NCBI GenBank assembly: GCA_965243385.1
Contig: CBDEUV010000002.1
Span: 868,001 to 932,000 of the forward strand
Direction: 5' to 3'
Source of the DNA: JANSYA01 sp965243385
Lineage (GTDB): Bacteria > Spirochaetota > Leptospiria > Leptospirales > Leptonemataceae
DNA: 64,000 bases
The translations under genes and the position numbers were made by a program. Positions 26,333-33,929 of this stretch are shown here, in pieces. Under the pieces are notes generated by a model. It was not told the origin of the DNA and ran no database searches. It saw nothing but the letters and a program-made list of their open reading frames with translations. The stretch's first letter is position 1; each line of letters opens with the position of its first letter.

Positions 26333-27888
26333 AGATCCCAGGTGTGCACGGGTTCCCCCGCGTCCTGCCGTTTCAAATAGGCGGCGGTCAGGCCGCGCAT
26401 ATCCGCGCCGTATTTCGCGACGAAGCTGCGCTGCCAGCAGGCTCCGGTCTGGCCGCCGGCCGTTCGCGCTTCGATAATATTCAAATAAAATCCGGCGTCG
26501 TCGGCGTCGATCCCGAGCGACTCCAGACCGCGGGCCGCGCGCGGAAGCAAATATTTCGTAATCAAGCGCGAAGCGGCGATGCGCTCGTTATCGTACCAGC
26601 GCAGATGCGCGTGCAGTCCGTGCCGGGCCGCGTTATAAAAATTATCGCGGGCGCAGGCGAATTCAAGACGCTCCGAGCAGGCCGGCGCGTCGGCCATCAA
26701 ATCCCAGGCGAGTCCGAAGAAAAACGCCATATTCGCGACTTCGTCGGAGATGGTCGGCCCGGCGGGCAACACGCGCTGTTCAATGCGCAGATGCGGGCGG
26801 CCCGCGGAATCGAAGCCGATCAGCGGGCGGTTCCAGCGCCAGATCGTGCCGTTGTGAAAGCGCAGGTGATCGAGGCGGCCGGATTCGTTTTCCAGAGCGA
26901 CGGGCAAGAGCACCGGAAAATGCTCTAAGTTCTCCTGAAATACTTCTAAGAGCGAATCGCGCGCGAAGCCGCTGCCGAAACTCACGCGATGCAGCGGACC
27001 GGAGGCCGCTCCGGCGAAACCGCCCGCCTCGACGGCTTCTTCGAAAACCGGAATGCGCGTTTCTTCCCACAGATCGCGGCCGAATAAATAGGGCGAATTC
27101 CCGGATACCGCGATCAGCGGAGCGGAGGCGACCTGCGAGGCGTTGTACAGCCGCACGCCCAGGGAAGCCGGAACCTGCATATGAATTTGAAATGAAGTGG
27201 CGGCCGCTTCCAGCATGACGTCGGCGTGAAAGACCTCGAGCCGTTCGCGGCCCACGATATTCAAATGCAGCGGCTGACCGTCCCGCGCGCGCAGGATCTG
27301 CTCGTTCAAAGCGGCGTAGCGCGCCGACTTCGAGATATTCGCCAGGCACAAATCCGCTTCCCGTAACTCCGGCAAAATTCCGATGCGCAGCAGCCGGGCG
27401 CCGGCGTCGCGCGCGACCGCGCGGGCCCGCGACCACTGAGTTTCCAATCTGGCGGCGAAGTCGCTCAGCGCACGACCGCTGAGTCGCGCCGGTTCGCAAT
27501 TAAACTCCACATTGAACAACGCGAGCTCCGGCGAAATCCAGTCCTGCTCCTCCGGGGCCAGTCCCGCGCGAAATCGATCGTAGCACGGCTTCGGCCGCAA
27601 TTCAGCGTCGTCGCATACCAGCCAGGCTTCGAGCTCCAGACCGCCGACGGGATGACCGTCCGCGAAGCGCCCGGCCCGCTCCCAGGCCTCCAGCTCGCGG
27701 GTCTCGGACTCCAGGCGTTCCTGAAAGCGAGCGAAATCCCGCGCTTCGAATGTTTTGTGCTCGATCTCCTGTCCCAAGACTGCGCGGACTCCCCGGCGGT
27801 TGTCGAAAAACACCCGCAGGGCAGGCCAATCGAATGCAAGCCTGCCCGCCCCCGCTAAATCTCTAAACCAGGGCGAGCGCGAAGGCAA
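26329..27888 (-). CDS. Glutamate-cysteine ligase-family (GCS2) enzyme
   Basis: A 519-residue protein of the GCS2 carboxylate-amine ligase family. Segments matching the family are GLELEAWLVCDD, the ELALFNVEFNCEP block with its acidic metal/ATP residues, HLNIVGRERLEVFHADVMLEAAATSFQ (written in part) and IHMQVPAS. It would use ATP to join the gamma-carboxyl of glutamate to an amine, giving gamma-glutamylcysteine or another gamma-glutamyl amide. The start is unsure: a TTG is used, no ATG precedes the domain, and no ribosome-binding site is clear. It lies 40 nt after the prolyl aminopeptidase gene and overlaps the M14-type gene by 4 nt. No glutathione synthetase is in the window. Confidence 0.85.
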   Translation of the reverse strand: MPSRSPWFRDLAGAGRLAFDWPALRVFFDNRRGVRAVLGQEIEHKTFEARDFARFQERLESETRELEAWERAGRFADGHPVGGLELEAWLVCDDAELRPKPCYDRFRAGLAPEEQDWISPELALFNVEFNCEPARLSGRALSDFAARLETQWSRARAVARDAGARLLRIGILPELREADLCLANISKSARYAALNEQILRARDGQPLHLNIVGRERLEVFHADVMLEAAATSFQIHMQVPASLGVRLYNASQVASAPLIAVSGNSPYLFGRDLWEETRIPVFEEAVEAGGFAGAASGPLHRVSFGSGFARDSLLEVFQENLEHFPVLLPVALENESGRLDHLRFHNGTIWRWNRPLIGFDSAGRPHLRIEQRVLPAGPTISDEVANMAFFFGLAWDLMADAPACSERLEFACARDNFYNAARHGLHAHLRWYDNERIAASRLITKYLLPRAARGLESLGIDADDAGFYLNIIEARTAGGQTGACWQRSFVAKYGADMRGLTAAYLKRQDAGEPVHTWDL

Positions 27889-27928
27889 TCACAAATCGGC
27901 CGGCATGAGATTCCTCACACAATCTGAT

Positions 27929-28879
27929 TCACGTCGCGAAACGGTCCGTGGCGTTGAGCAGGGCGGTGCGGGTTCCGGGTTCCATGGCCGAGTGGCCTGC
28001 GTCGGGAATGATCTGCAGCTCGGCTTCGGGCCAGTTGGCGCAGAGATCGTACGCGTTGCCCAGGGGGCAAACGACATCGTAACGGCCGTGCACGATCACG
28101 GTCGGAATAGATCGAACGCGCTCCACGTTTCGAATCAGCTGATCGTCCGTTTCCATGAAACCGCCGTTCACGAAATAATGACACTCGATGCGCGCAAAAG
28201 CCAGGGCGAAATTCGCGTTGCCGAAACCGGCGGCGAAATCCGCGTCGGGATAGAGCTTGCTCGTACTGCCCTCCCAGACGCTCCAGGCCCGGGCCGCCGC
28301 CAGTCGTGTTTCCGAATCTTCCGAAGTCAGCCGCTTATGATAGGCCGCGATAAGATCGCCGTGTTCTGCAGGCGGAATGGCGGCCAGATAGTGGCGCCAG
28401 GCGTCGGGATAGATGCGGCTCGCGCCGTCCTGATAAAACCATTCGATTTCACGACGTCGGAGCATGAAGATCCCGCGTAATATCAGCGCCGTCGCCCGGT
28501 CGGGATGGGTTTCGGCGTAGGCCAGAGCGAGAGTGCTGCCCCAGCTGCCGCCGAAAACCGCCCACCGATCGATGCCGAGCTGCGTGCGAATTTTTTCGAT
28601 ATCCGCCACGAGATCCCAGGTGGTGTTTTCGCGCAGCTCCGCGAAGGGCGTACTGCGCCCGCAACCGCGCTGATCGAAGAGAATGATGCGCCACTTTTTC
28701 GGATCAAAGAACCGACGGTAATTCGGCGTGCAACCGCCGCCGGGTCCGCCGTGCAGAAAGACCACGGGCTTGCCGTCCGGGTTGCCGCACTCCTCGACGT
28801 AGAGTGTATGCAGCGCCGACACCGGTAAGGAAAAACTGTTATAGGGTTCGATCGGCGGATAGAGTTCACGGACGCTCAT
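27929..28879 (-). CDS. pip: Proline iminopeptidase (S33 alpha/beta hydrolase)
   Basis: A 316-residue prolyl aminopeptidase. Hallmarks are FLHGGPGGG (oxyanion hole), FDQRGCGRS, the nucleophile elbow GGSWGS, ILRGIF and the late DVVCPLGNA and GHSAMEP segments with Asp and His of the triad. It removes N-terminal proline from peptides in the cytoplasm. Length and motif order agree with the bacterial enzyme. It lies between the PLP lyase gene (90 nt upstream) and the glutamate-cysteine ligase-like gene (40 nt downstream) on the same strand. Confidence 0.94.
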   Translation of the reverse strand: MSVRELYPPIEPYNSFSLPVSALHTLYVEECGNPDGKPVVFLHGGPGGGCTPNYRRFFDPKKWRIILFDQRGCGRSTPFAELRENTTWDLVADIEKIRTQLGIDRWAVFGGSWGSTLALAYAETHPDRATALILRGIFMLRRREIEWFYQDGASRIYPDAWRHYLAAIPPAEHGDLIAAYHKRLTSEDSETRLAAARAWSVWEGSTSKLYPDADFAAGFGNANFALAFARIECHYFVNGGFMETDDQLIRNVERVRSIPTVIVHGRYDVVCPLGNAYDLCANWPEAELQIIPDAGHSAMEPGTRTALLNATDRFAT

Positions 28880-28969
28880 GCTGCCGACAGGAAAATCAGC
28901 GACGGCGCGGATCGCCGCTGTTTTTTGTTTTTATTTTCGGGAACGCCTTTCGCGGATTCGTTTTATTCT

Positions 28970-30433
28970 CTATTTTTTAGCGGCGTCGGTAAATTTATCC
29001 AACAGGTCTTTGACCACGTCCTGCAAGTCGCCGCGGTTGGGCAGCTTGCCCATCATGCCGTACATCGCCGCCGAGCGTTTGGGCAATCCGCTGCCGCCCA
29101 TTTTCGAAAACATGCGCGTGATACCGCTCGCCATGCCTTCGGGCAGGACGCCCAGCGCGCTGCCCGCAAGCGCGCCGACCTGCGCGTTTAGTTTGCTCAA
29201 ACTGAAACGCCGGGCCTTCGCGATCGCGTCGCGCAAATCGCTCAGGAATTGGTCGAGGCTTTGCGAATGCGCCCAGTTTACGGTCAAATGCAAACTGGCC
29301 GGATACTGCTGGCGATCCATGTGCCAGCCGCGCACGCTCATCTCGTCTCCGATTTCGTAGATGTCGAGCGAAGGATCGTCCGCCGCCAGACACATCACGC
29401 TCATATGCGGTTCACCCAGAATTTTGACGCCGTCCATTTCGCGCACCCCGTCGGCGATGCTCTGCACCGTATCCATCACCGTGCGGGTAATGCCGAGATA
29501 ACCTTCTTCGCCGAGATAGTTCATGATCGCCCAGGCCGCCGCGATCGCGCCGCCGGGCCGGGTGCCGGCCACGGTCGGGCTCGCGTAGATGCCGCCGGGC
29601 CATTCCGTATAGACGAAGTACTGGTGCCGGCGCAGGTCCTTATCGCGATACAAAACGCACGAAGCGCCTTTCGCGGCGTAGCCGTACTTGTGAAGATCTA
29701 CCGACATCGACGTGACGCCGGGCACGCCGAAATCGAAATCCGGCAGGGGATAACCGAGTTTGCGAACGAAGGGCAGCATCATCCCGCCCACGCAGGAATC
29801 GACATGCATGAGTATGCCGCGCGAAGAAGCGAGCTCCGCCAGTTCGCTGATCGGATCGACGACCCCCTGCGGATATTGCGGAGCGGAACCCACCAGCATA
29901 ATCGTGCGATCGGTGATCGCATCGCGGGTCGCCGCGACGTCCGCGCGAAAATCGGAGCCGACCGGGATATGCCGGATCTTTACATCGAAATAGTGCCCGG
30001 CCTTATCGAAAGCGGGATGCGCCGAAACCGGCACGAGAATTTCCGGCTCGGTAATCTCCGGGCGTTCGGCGCGAAATTTCTGGCGCGCGGTTTTAACGGC
30101 CATCAATATGCTCTCGGTGCCGCCGGAGGTCATATTGCCCGCGGTCTGCGCGTCGCCGCCCAGCAGGCCGGCGGTCATCGACAGCACTTCGCTTTCGAAT
30201 TTTTTCAGACTGGGAAAGGCCCCGGGGTTCAGCCCGTTCTCCGAAAAGAACATCGTATAGGCTTCTTTCAATATCGAGAGCATCTCCTCCCCGGCGTAGA
30301 ATACCAGGCTGAAGGTTCGCCCGTCGCGCCAGCGGGTGTCCTTGTCGCGAACGGCTTCCATACGACCGAAAACTTCGTCGCGGCTGAGTCCGGCGGCCGG
30401 CAGAACCACGGGAGGAGAATAGGATTTACTCAT
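28970..30433 (-). CDS. PLP-dependent sphingosine-1-phosphate lyase/decarboxylase-family protein
   Basis: A 487-residue group II decarboxylase-fold enzyme. It carries GNMTSGGTESILMAVKTAR, the glycine-rich PLP segment, HVDSCVGG with the Asp, and Lys249 in DLHKYGYAAKGAS as the Schiff-base lysine. The length and the KGAS...EWPGGIYASPTVAGTR run are closest to sphingosine-1-phosphate lyases. It could cleave a phosphorylated long-chain base or act as an amino-acid decarboxylase. I use the ATG giving MSKSYSPPVV; an in-frame start 15 codons earlier adds no domain. The C-terminal 60 residues (GALAGSALGVLPEGMASG) are typical of bacterial members. First gene of the pip/GCS2/M14/VOC run. Confidence 0.85.
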   Translation of the reverse strand: MSKSYSPPVVLPAAGLSRDEVFGRMEAVRDKDTRWRDGRTFSLVFYAGEEMLSILKEAYTMFFSENGLNPGAFPSLKKFESEVLSMTAGLLGGDAQTAGNMTSGGTESILMAVKTARQKFRAERPEITEPEILVPVSAHPAFDKAGHYFDVKIRHIPVGSDFRADVAATRDAITDRTIMLVGSAPQYPQGVVDPISELAELASSRGILMHVDSCVGGMMLPFVRKLGYPLPDFDFGVPGVTSMSVDLHKYGYAAKGASCVLYRDKDLRRHQYFVYTEWPGGIYASPTVAGTRPGGAIAAAWAIMNYLGEEGYLGITRTVMDTVQSIADGVREMDGVKILGEPHMSVMCLAADDPSLDIYEIGDEMSVRGWHMDRQQYPASLHLTVNWAHSQSLDQFLSDLRDAIAKARRFSLSKLNAQVGALAGSALGVLPEGMASGITRMFSKMGGSGLPKRSAAMYGMMGKLPNRGDLQDVVKDLLDKFTDAAKK

Positions 30434-30598
30434 TTCGGAAAAATGAATGATTATTCCGCATTCGTCAATCTTTTCCACGCAGAAAGCACGGATTATTTTT
30501 CACGCGGATTCGGATTCGGTCGGGCACCTGCATCTGAATCGACACGAACGCTCCGACGAAGCCTTGACATCCATACAGCGCCGATCGAAAAATAGCGA

Positions 30599-30919
30599 AT
30601 GCTTACTCTGCGCCGCGTTTCCTGTATGCTGATCCTTGCTCTGCCTCTGCTATGGGGCTGTAATACGAATCCCGACGCCTTTCCGTGCAGCTTCGGAGAG
30701 CATGGCAAAGAATGGGAAAAGCGGACGTGCACCGGCGCTCAATTCGACCGGGCCGAGCTGCGGCGCTTCAATCAGGAGCTGGGGCTGGTTTGCGCCGCGG
30801 GATTCTACTCGAGTTGCTGTCCTGAAGCCACGGGATGCTCCACCCAACCCGGCAATTGCCTCGACCTGTTCTTGTGCGCGATACCGGGCGTCGGAGTCGA
30901 TCCGCGTACTCAGCTTTGA
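30599..30919 (+). CDS. Small Cys-rich lipoprotein of unknown function
   Basis: A 106-residue protein. The N-terminal hydrophobic stretch ends in LLWGCNTN, a good lipobox with Cys21. The mature part has eight or more cysteines (EKRTC, LVCAAGF, SSCCPEATGC, GNCLDLFLC), suggesting disulfide bonds outside the cytoplasm or a small bound cofactor. No family was recognised. It is alone on the plus strand and convergent with the TPR reading frame, 13 nt away. Confidence 0.7.
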   Translation: MLTLRRVSCMLILALPLLWGCNTNPDAFPCSFGEHGKEWEKRTCTGAQFDRAELRRFNQELGLVCAAGFYSSCCPEATGCSTQPGNCLDLFLCAIPGVGVDPRTQL

Positions 30920-30932
30920 ATCCGGGTCACGA

Positions 30933-31163
30933 TCAGAGCTTGCGGCGCACCCGCTCGAGCGCCGCGCGTAGCGCTTTCGATTCGGGACGCAGCGCAAGCG
31001 CCTGTTCGAGATAATCGCGAGCCTCGGCGTAGCGCTTGAGCCCATAAGCCGCGGAACCGGCCAGGCTTAACAAACTTGCGTTCCGGGGATGTTTGCGCAA
31101 GAGCGCTTCGCATTGTTTTAGAACATAGTCGAAGCGTTTCGCCTGGAGCGCCGCTTTCAACAC
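30933..31163 (-). CDS. TPR protein, possibly the -1 frameshift extension of the upstream SPFH gene
   Basis: A reading frame of 76 residues from the only standard start (GTG). It holds two tetratricopeptide repeats (LKAALQAKRFDYVLKQCEAL and LLSLAGSAAYGLKRYAEARD, each followed by its H-P or R-P end). Read upstream, the frame is open without ATG or TTG to 31376, through an Ala/Ser/Gly-rich linker, and the first TPR helix appears to begin four residues before the GTG (NALT). The frame is exactly -1 to the SPFH gene, whose stop follows an A AAA AAG heptamer at 31301-31307. So it may be translated as a C-terminal extension of about 125 residues rather than alone. Confidence 0.65.
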   Translation of the reverse strand: MLKAALQAKRFDYVLKQCEALLRKHPRNASLLSLAGSAAYGLKRYAEARDYLEQALALRPESKALRAALERVRRKL

Positions 31164-31294
31164 CGTCAGGGCGTTCTGTTTTTGTCCGGCAGCGGCGCCC
31201 GTCCCGGAGGACCCCCGCCGCGTCGCAGACCGCGACGCACCGGCAGCAGAACGAACCGCCGCGCCGGATTCAGACGCGGGCGTTCCCGACGGGC

Positions 31295-32218
31295 TCAGCT
31301 CTTTTTTGGCGCGATCTGGTTTTGAATACCGGCCAGCACGTCTTCGAGATTGCTGAGATCCAGCGGTAAGATCACTTCATTATCGGCGTTCGCGAGTCCT
31401 TTCAGCTTACTGAGAAATTCCTCGGACAGCGAAAGCTGCATGGCTTCCATACCGCCGGGCTGACTGAGAGACCCGGCGATCTTGCTGATTCCGGCCGCAG
31501 TCGCCGTGGCCAGCGCGCGAATCTCGCTGGCCTCGCCGGTGGCTTCGTTGATCACCCGGGTCTTAAATCCTTCCGACTTGTTGATCAACTCCTGCTTCAA
31601 ACCTTCCGAACGGTTAATCACCGAAGTCATCTCGCCTTCCGAGTTGGCGATGGTCGCCCGCTTTTCGCGTTCGGCGGTCATCTGCTGTTCCATTGAAAGC
31701 AGGATTTCTTTCGACGGCGTGATATTCTGAATTTCGTAGCGTTTGATGTCGACGCCCCAGAAAGCGGCCGCTTCGTCGACCACCTGCACGATGCGCTGAT
31801 TCAGAGCGCCGCGTTCTTCGAAGGTTTTGTCGAGATCCAGGTCGCCGAAGGCCGCGCGCATGGTCGTCTGGGCCAGCTGAATCACGGCGTATTGATAATC
31901 GCTGACGTTGTAAACCGCCTTGTACGACTCCATGACTTTCATATAAACGATGCCGTCGACTTTGACCTGCACGTTATCTTTTGTGATACACAGCTGCGCG
32001 GGGACATCGATCGACTCCTCTTTCAGCGTAACGATATAGGCCACCCGATCGAAAAACGGAATCAGCGCGTGAAAGCCGGCGCCCAGAGTCTTGTGATATT
32101 TGCCCAGCCGCTCGACGATATACTCTTCCTGAGCCGGCACGATTCGAATGGCCCGGATGAATTTATAGGCCACGAAAATGAAAAAGAGTACGTAGATTAG
32201 AATTCCAATTTCTTCCAT
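31295..32218 (-). CDS. SPFH/Band 7 (stomatin-like) membrane protein 1
   Basis: A 307-residue stomatin/prohibitin-type protein. One N-terminal membrane segment (IGILIYVLFFIFVAYKFI) precedes the SPFH domain (PAQEEYIVERLGKYHKTLGAGFH, in part), then a long coiled-coil with repeated ISxSEG-like heptads (INRSEGLKQEL, INKSEGFKTRV, INEATGEASEI). It would form an oligomeric scaffold at the membrane. It is similar to the next gene upstream and follows it by 48 nt; an NfeD gene precedes both, the usual partnership. Its stop TGA is preceded by CCA AAA AAG AGC, with a slippery A AAA AAG. Confidence 0.92.
   Translation of the reverse strand: MEEIGILIYVLFFIFVAYKFIRAIRIVPAQEEYIVERLGKYHKTLGAGFHALIPFFDRVAYIVTLKEESIDVPAQLCITKDNVQVKVDGIVYMKVMESYKAVYNVSDYQYAVIQLAQTTMRAAFGDLDLDKTFEERGALNQRIVQVVDEAAAFWGVDIKRYEIQNITPSKEILLSMEQQMTAEREKRATIANSEGEMTSVINRSEGLKQELINKSEGFKTRVINEATGEASEIRALATATAAGISKIAGSLSQPGGMEAMQLSLSEEFLSKLKGLANADNEVILPLDLSNLEDVLAGIQNQIAPKKS
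31301..31307 (-). promoter_or_regulatory. Candidate -1 programmed ribosomal frameshift site (A AAA AAG)
   Basis: On the coding strand the SPFH gene reads CCA AAA AAG AGC TGA. The heptamer A AAA AAG is in the right phase for a -1 slip, as in E. coli dnaX. After the slip the frame reads AAA AAA GAG CTG AGC and stays open to the end of the TPR segment (stop at 30933). A small CGGG-AACG-CCCG hairpin starts 12 nt downstream (31277-31288) and a 7-bp GCGTCGC/GCGACGC hairpin lies at 31220-31238; no strong Shine-Dalgarno-like stimulator is seen upstream. Confidence 0.5.
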
Positions 32219-32266
32219 TGTTGTTATAACGCCTGTGAGTGGATTTTATGCTTCGCGATTCGAAAC

Positions 32267-33199
32267 TCAGGAGCCGGGATTGCCGCCGCCGCTCATCGTA
32301 TCCGTGACTTTCGCCACGCCTTCGAATACGCCTTTGATATTCGCCAGACTCAGCGGAACCACCTGGGTTTGCGATTTCGCCACGACGTCGCCGAATTGTT
32401 TGATATATTGCTGAGCGATTCTGAGATGGACGGCGTCCCGGCCGCCCTGCCCGTTGACCGCGTCCGCGACGACTTTCAGCGCTTCCGCGGTGGCGTCCGC
32501 GATCAGCTCGATCTGCTTCGCGTTACCTTCGGCTTCGTTGATGCGCTTCATCTTCTCGCCTTCGGAGATATTGATCGCCTCGCGTTTTTCGCCTTCCGAA
32601 CGATTGATCAGCGAAGCCCGCTCCCCTTCGGAATGCAGGATTTCGGCGCGTTTATTGCGTTCGGCCTTCATCTGCTGTTCCATGGCGTCCAGCACCGAAT
32701 TGGGCGGCAGGATATTCTTAATTTCGTAGCGGAGCACTTTAATGCCCCAGGGATCGCTCGCCACGTCGACGCTCGCGACCACCGCGTCATTGATTCTTTC
32801 GCGTTCCTTAAAGGTCATATCCAGATCGAGTTTGCCGATCTGCGAACGCATACTGGTCTGGGCCAGCTGAATCGAAGCGAAGTGATAGTCGTCGATGCCG
32901 TAGCTGGCGAGCTTCGGGTCCAGCACCCGCAAATAGAGAATGCCGTCGACTTCCACCTGGACGTTATCTTTGGTGATACAACCCTGAGGCGGAACGTCGA
33001 TCACCTCTTCTTTGAGCCAGGTACGATAGGCCACGCGATCGATAAAGGGAATCAGGAAATGGAATCCCGCTTCCATGGTGCCGCTGTATTTTCCGAGGCG
33101 TTCTTTAATATAGGCCGCCTGATTGGGCACGACCACGAAGGTGCGGGTTACGAAAAAGATTAAGAGCAACAGAAATACGGCTGAGCCAAATACAAACAT
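32267..33199 (-). CDS. SPFH/Band 7 (stomatin-like) membrane protein 2
   Basis: A 310-residue paralogue of the neighbouring SPFH protein. N-terminal membrane segment (FGSAVFLLLLIFFVTRTFVV), SPFH domain (PNQAAYIKERLGKYSGTMEA, then IDVPPQGCITKDNVQVEVDG) and a coiled-coil with four ISEGEK/INRSEG-type repeats (LHSEGERASL, INRSEGEKREA, ISEGEKMKRI, INEAEGNAKQI). The C-terminus ends LSLANIKGVFEGVAKVTD and a Gly/Ser tail. It would assemble with its paralogue into membrane rings. It is second in the operon after the NfeD gene (72 nt gap). The two genes look like a duplication that has diverged. Confidence 0.92.
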   Translation of the reverse strand: MFVFGSAVFLLLLIFFVTRTFVVVPNQAAYIKERLGKYSGTMEAGFHFLIPFIDRVAYRTWLKEEVIDVPPQGCITKDNVQVEVDGILYLRVLDPKLASYGIDDYHFASIQLAQTSMRSQIGKLDLDMTFKERERINDAVVASVDVASDPWGIKVLRYEIKNILPPNSVLDAMEQQMKAERNKRAEILHSEGERASLINRSEGEKREAINISEGEKMKRINEAEGNAKQIELIADATAEALKVVADAVNGQGGRDAVHLRIAQQYIKQFGDVVAKSQTQVVPLSLANIKGVFEGVAKVTDTMSGGGNPGS

Positions 33200-33271
33200 G
33201 AGTTTTCCCTGAGGACGATTGTTTCGTTTAAGTTAAAAAAGACGTACGATTAGCAGCCCGCGGTACGCCCT

Positions 33272-33847
33272 TCAAGCGTACGGGCCGGTGTCTGCATCGG
33301 ACGACGATCGCGGCGCGTCCGACGCGGACGAAGATCCGAAAGCGTCCGGCGACCCGCCCGTTCCGACGTCGGGCTCTGATCCTGCACTTACCGGCTCCAC
33401 GATCAATAACAAATTTTTGCGACCGACGATTTTTGCCTCCGAACCGGAATAGATCGGAGTTTGGGCCGTGGCCGCCTGCCAGTTCGCGCCCTGAAGCCGC
33501 ACGAGCCCGCCTTTACTATCCGGCAGAATGTCTTCAATAACCTCGACGTGGCGGCCGAGAATCTCCTGATCTTCGGGGCGCGGGTCGTAACGTTCGAACG
33601 CCGGAAACCACTGCGCGATTTTACGGCGAAAGAGCAGCACCAGCACGAGCGAAGACAGCACCCAGGTCAAAAGCTGCGCCTGCAGACCCGGCAGCACTTC
33701 CGCCATGGTCAAGACGCCCGTCAGAATCGCGCCGACGCCGAAGAAGATGATCACCGCCCCCGGCACGACCAGCTCCAGACCGATCAACGCCAGTCCCAGC
33801 ACGATCCAGGTCGGGCCGGAGAATAGCAGGTTCGCGAGGTTCGTCAT
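33272..33847 (-). CDS. NfeD-family membrane protein
   Basis: A 191-residue short-form NfeD protein: three to four hydrophobic segments (WIVLGLALIGLELVVPGAV, FFGVGAILTGVLT, LLTWVLSSLVLVLLF) followed by a C-terminal OB-like beta domain (GRHVEVIEDILP, GGLVRLQGANWQAA, IVGRKNLLLIVE) and an Asp/Ser-rich tail. NfeD proteins are usually encoded beside SPFH proteins and help organise them in the membrane; that context is exactly present here, with two SPFH genes downstream. It is divergent from oxyR, 82 nt away. Confidence 0.9.
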   Translation of the reverse strand: MTNLANLLFSGPTWIVLGLALIGLELVVPGAVIIFFGVGAILTGVLTMAEVLPGLQAQLLTWVLSSLVLVLLFRRKIAQWFPAFERYDPRPEDQEILGRHVEVIEDILPDSKGGLVRLQGANWQAATAQTPIYSGSEAKIVGRKNLLLIVEPVSAGSEPDVGTGGSPDAFGSSSASDAPRSSSDADTGPYA

Positions 33848-33915
33848 GATGCGAACAGCGGGCCTCGCCGCTGCGGATCCGTAAATCAGAAATCGTCGAG
33901 GCCGGCGCCGATCAC

Positions 33916-33929
33916 TATATTATAATATT
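33916..33929 (+). promoter_or_regulatory. Putative oxyR promoter/operator at the start codon
   Basis: A TATATT element (33916-33921) lies 8 nt before the ATG of oxyR, inside an AT island that includes the perfect palindrome ATATTATAATAT (33917-33928). This spacing would put transcription start at or next to the ATG, so the mRNA may be leaderless; no ribosome-binding site is seen. No good -35 is visible. The palindrome could be an autoregulatory site. Read by eye only. Confidence 0.35.

Noticed and set aside
25151..26380. A 409-codon plus-strand frame
   Set aside because: It is antisense to the M14-type hydrolase gene, which has clear motifs; the plus-strand protein has none.
28900..28935. 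Hairpin CAGC...GGCG/CGCC...GCTG with T6 between the PLP lyase and pip genes
   Set aside because: The T run follows on the plus strand, where no gene ends nearby; in the minus direction only a weak ATTTTCC follows, so a terminator was not called.
29249..30595. A 448-codon plus-strand frame
   Set aside because: It is antisense to the PLP lyase gene with its intact active-site motifs; only the His-rich shadow composition is seen.
31220..31238. Perfect 7-bp hairpin downstream of the slippery heptamer as frameshift stimulator
   Set aside because: It starts about 60 nt after the slip site, too far for a standard stimulator (about 5-9 nt), so it was noted but not used as main evidence.
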